In this document: piece after piece, positions 63,601-64,000 of the stretch
Numbering within the stretch: position 1 is the first letter of the stretch
Layout of the letters: every line of letters starts with the position of its first letter
Notes under the pieces: model-generated
What the model was told of the DNA's origin: nothing
Database searches by the model: none
Seen by the model: the letters and a program-made list of their open reading frames with translations, nothing else
From: SG8-4 sp964598225
GTDB lineage: Bacteria; Planctomycetota; Phycisphaerae; Sedimentisphaerales; Anaerobacaceae
Reading direction: 5' to 3'
Assembly (NCBI GenBank): GCA_964598225.1
Contig: CAZRBG010000007.1
Coordinates: 83,349-147,348 of the forward strand
Length of the DNA: 64,000 nucleotides
Made by a program: the position numbers and the translations under genes

Positions 63601-64000
63601 GCGTCTGAGGACAGGCCGCCGTTTGCGATATTGAACATCCTATTGTAATCGGCGCCCGAACCGTTTATGACCGTGCCGGAATTGTGCTTGAGAGCATCGT
63701 AGTCCTCATCTTCACCGCCGAGATATGCCGCGGCAAAGTGCTCATCGGGGCGTTCGTGAATCCAGTACAAGCCCCAGTATAAGCCGTTTATATATAGGTG
63801 GACGTGCCGACCATGCGGGCCGTAGCCGCCCATCGCGTTTTGGATATCGGCCACGTATTGGTCGCGGGTATATTGCGCGACATCTCTCTGCACTACCGTG
63901 CCGGAAATCCAGGGCCGGCTCCCCTTGACTTTGACGCCTCCTCCGTAGGCCCAGGAGTTGTTCATGCGGGCATCGAGAACGAGCGTGTCGAATTGGTCTG
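60696..64000 (-). CDS. Second giant CotH / lamin-tail protein (partial, 5' end outside window)
   Basis: The frame continues to the window edge (DQFDTLVLDARMNNSWAYGGG), so at least 1,100 residues are present. Order: CotH kinase-like domain near the N-terminus of the visible part (VKGSRPWISGTVVQRDVAQYTR, HLYINGLYWGLYWIHERPDEHF), a beta-sandwich, then several lamin-tail domains (ITEIMYHPQDPNEEFIELTN, LINELLAHSHDTASDWIELYN, ISEIMYHPVWPSGEG). A palindromic repeat at 61191-61258 is translated in frame in the last one. It ends NWIAAESTPGK. It is upstream of the first giant gene in transcription order, 108 bp apart, a tandem pair from duplication. Confidence 0.85.
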   Translation of the reverse strand, partial: DQFDTLVLDARMNNSWAYGGGVKVKGSRPWISGTVVQRDVAQYTRDQYVADIQNAMGGYGPHGRHVHLYINGLYWGLYWIHERPDEHFAAAYLGGEDEDYDALKHNSGTVINGSGADYNRMFNIANGGLSSDAKYREIQQYLDVPNLIDYMITNFYVGNTDWAHQNWYATRSRVAADGRWRYHSWDAEHVMEGLTENSTGRNNNGGPTRLHHQLAQNGEYRMLFADHVHRHFFNDGVLTPSGAAALYQIRLDEVDRAVVGESARWGDNHSSRPYTRDVDWVRERDWLLNQYFPQRTQTVLNQFKSRGWYPDVDAPTFRINGVYQHGGRIAENSLLSMTGTAGTIWYTLDGSDPRRPAQSGRNENPTTTLAPESAVKRVLVPTGPIDPAWNTSETFRDSTWSTTTGGIGYERGSGYDQYIDLDVESQMYRRNGTCYIRIPFVLEGGLDEFDFVTLKIRRDDGFIAYLNGTEVARRNFTGTPRWNSSAASSTSDSLAVQFEEIDISAFLSNLRRGDNLLAIHGLNTSITSSDFLISAELVAGQGGSGGDVQPGAHRYTGPFVLTESANVKARALSGNTWSALNEAAFAVGPVAENLRITEIMYHPQDPNEEFIELTNIGPETVNLNLVSFSDGIDFTFPSFAIAGDEQVVIVRDRNIFEARYGANVNVAGEYSGRLNNAGERITLVDAIGQRILDFEYKDGWRSITDGEGFSLTVTDPKNPDPDSWNLKDSWRASAYVGGSPGTDDSGIIPEPDAVLINELLAHSHDTASDWIELYNTTDAVIDIGGWFLSDSGDNPFKFEVAAGTTIGPGEYVVFYQDMHFGNANNPGCHTPFALSENGEGVYLNSAQNGVLTGYRDVQDFGASETGVSFGRYYKESTDNYNFVAMEHTTPGEANAYPKVGPIVISEIMYHPVWPSGEGVPPLNRQQGQDGLATTAYTNEQYEYIELQNISAQPATLYDYDKGRPWKFTDGVEFEFDADSPVTIDAGECIVIVNSPAAFSRRYPEVATDKIFGPYDGKLSNSGERLEISRPADVDASGEPQYIRVDRVNYSDGSHHEDVPGSIDLWPLEADGGGLSLTRITPIDYGNDPQNWIAAESTPGK
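61191..61258. repeat. Palindromic repeat translated inside the CotH/lamin-tail gene
   Basis: Inverted arms TAGGCAGTCGTGGCGAGGCC and GGGCGGGACGCCCTCGCCAC surround CATCCTGGCCTTGTTGTCG. It is read in frame as an extra stretch (SGEGVPPLNRQQGQDGLATT) between YHPVWP and the strand NEQYEYIELQN of a lamin-tail domain, where other copies of the domain have only a short loop. Confidence 0.7.

Overview
The window reads as one contig of a bacterial chromosome, most likely a planctomycete of the Phycisphaerae / Sedimentisphaerales kind. This is an inference from gene content: giant secreted CotH plus lamin-tail proteins, a LamG-VanZ membrane protein, an anti-sigma factor fused to carboxypeptidase-regulatory-like repeats, a PilX-like prepilin, and many palindromic interspersed repeats. 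No rRNA or classical phylogenetic marker is present to prove it. Anaerobic or fermentative life is suggested by the single-chain pyruvate:ferredoxin oxidoreductase and the many iron-sulfur and radical SAM proteins.

Left part (1-9.5 kb): a partial polysaccharide-export lipoprotein, a lipoprotein, nifJ, a YacP-like nuclease and selA, all on the minus strand. Divergent from selA lies a gene that looks stopped by TGA but reads on as a homologous-looking protein through selenocysteine at codon 173. A truncated second copy follows with the same TGA and the same downstream hairpin, and a strong terminator closes the unit. 9.5-16.6 kb: a tight operon of a SAM methyltransferase, three proteins of the 2-hydroxyacyl-CoA dehydratase / double-cubane family, their ATP-dependent activase, and a three-part SelD (Cys-rich N-terminus, selenophosphate synthetase, AhpD-like domain). 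tRNA-Sec (anticodon TCA) lies at 25.7 kb. selA, selC and selD are therefore all within 20 kb of a candidate selenoprotein; selB is not in the window.

16.6-38 kb: secreted and membrane proteins (VanZ-LamG, a beta-helix protein, a large carbohydrate-active-like protein, an aldo/keto reductase, a propeller-like protein). These are followed by a 4Fe-4S membrane protein, AmrS, PdxB, FolP, a Nudix hydrolase, an ECF sigma / giant anti-sigma pair, PilX, LipA/LipB and a PilZ protein. 38.3-39.8 kb is a gene-free, repeat-rich region with a 183-bp imperfect hairpin and an array of about 80-bp period. It leads into a compact nuclease-methyltransferase restriction enzyme.

43.9-51.5 kb is housekeeping: TsaC fused to a YwlE-type phosphatase, RpiB, AccA, TyrA, PurS-PurS-PurL and PurQ. 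51.7-55.7 kb holds a STAS protein and a three-gene minus-strand unit (NRAMP-like transporter, epimerase, DapA-like aldolase). The right end is two tandem giant CotH/lamin-tail proteins, the second running off the window. A family of short palindromes with GTAG...CTAC ends is scattered through intergenic DNA and is also translated in frame inside at least three genes, including selD.
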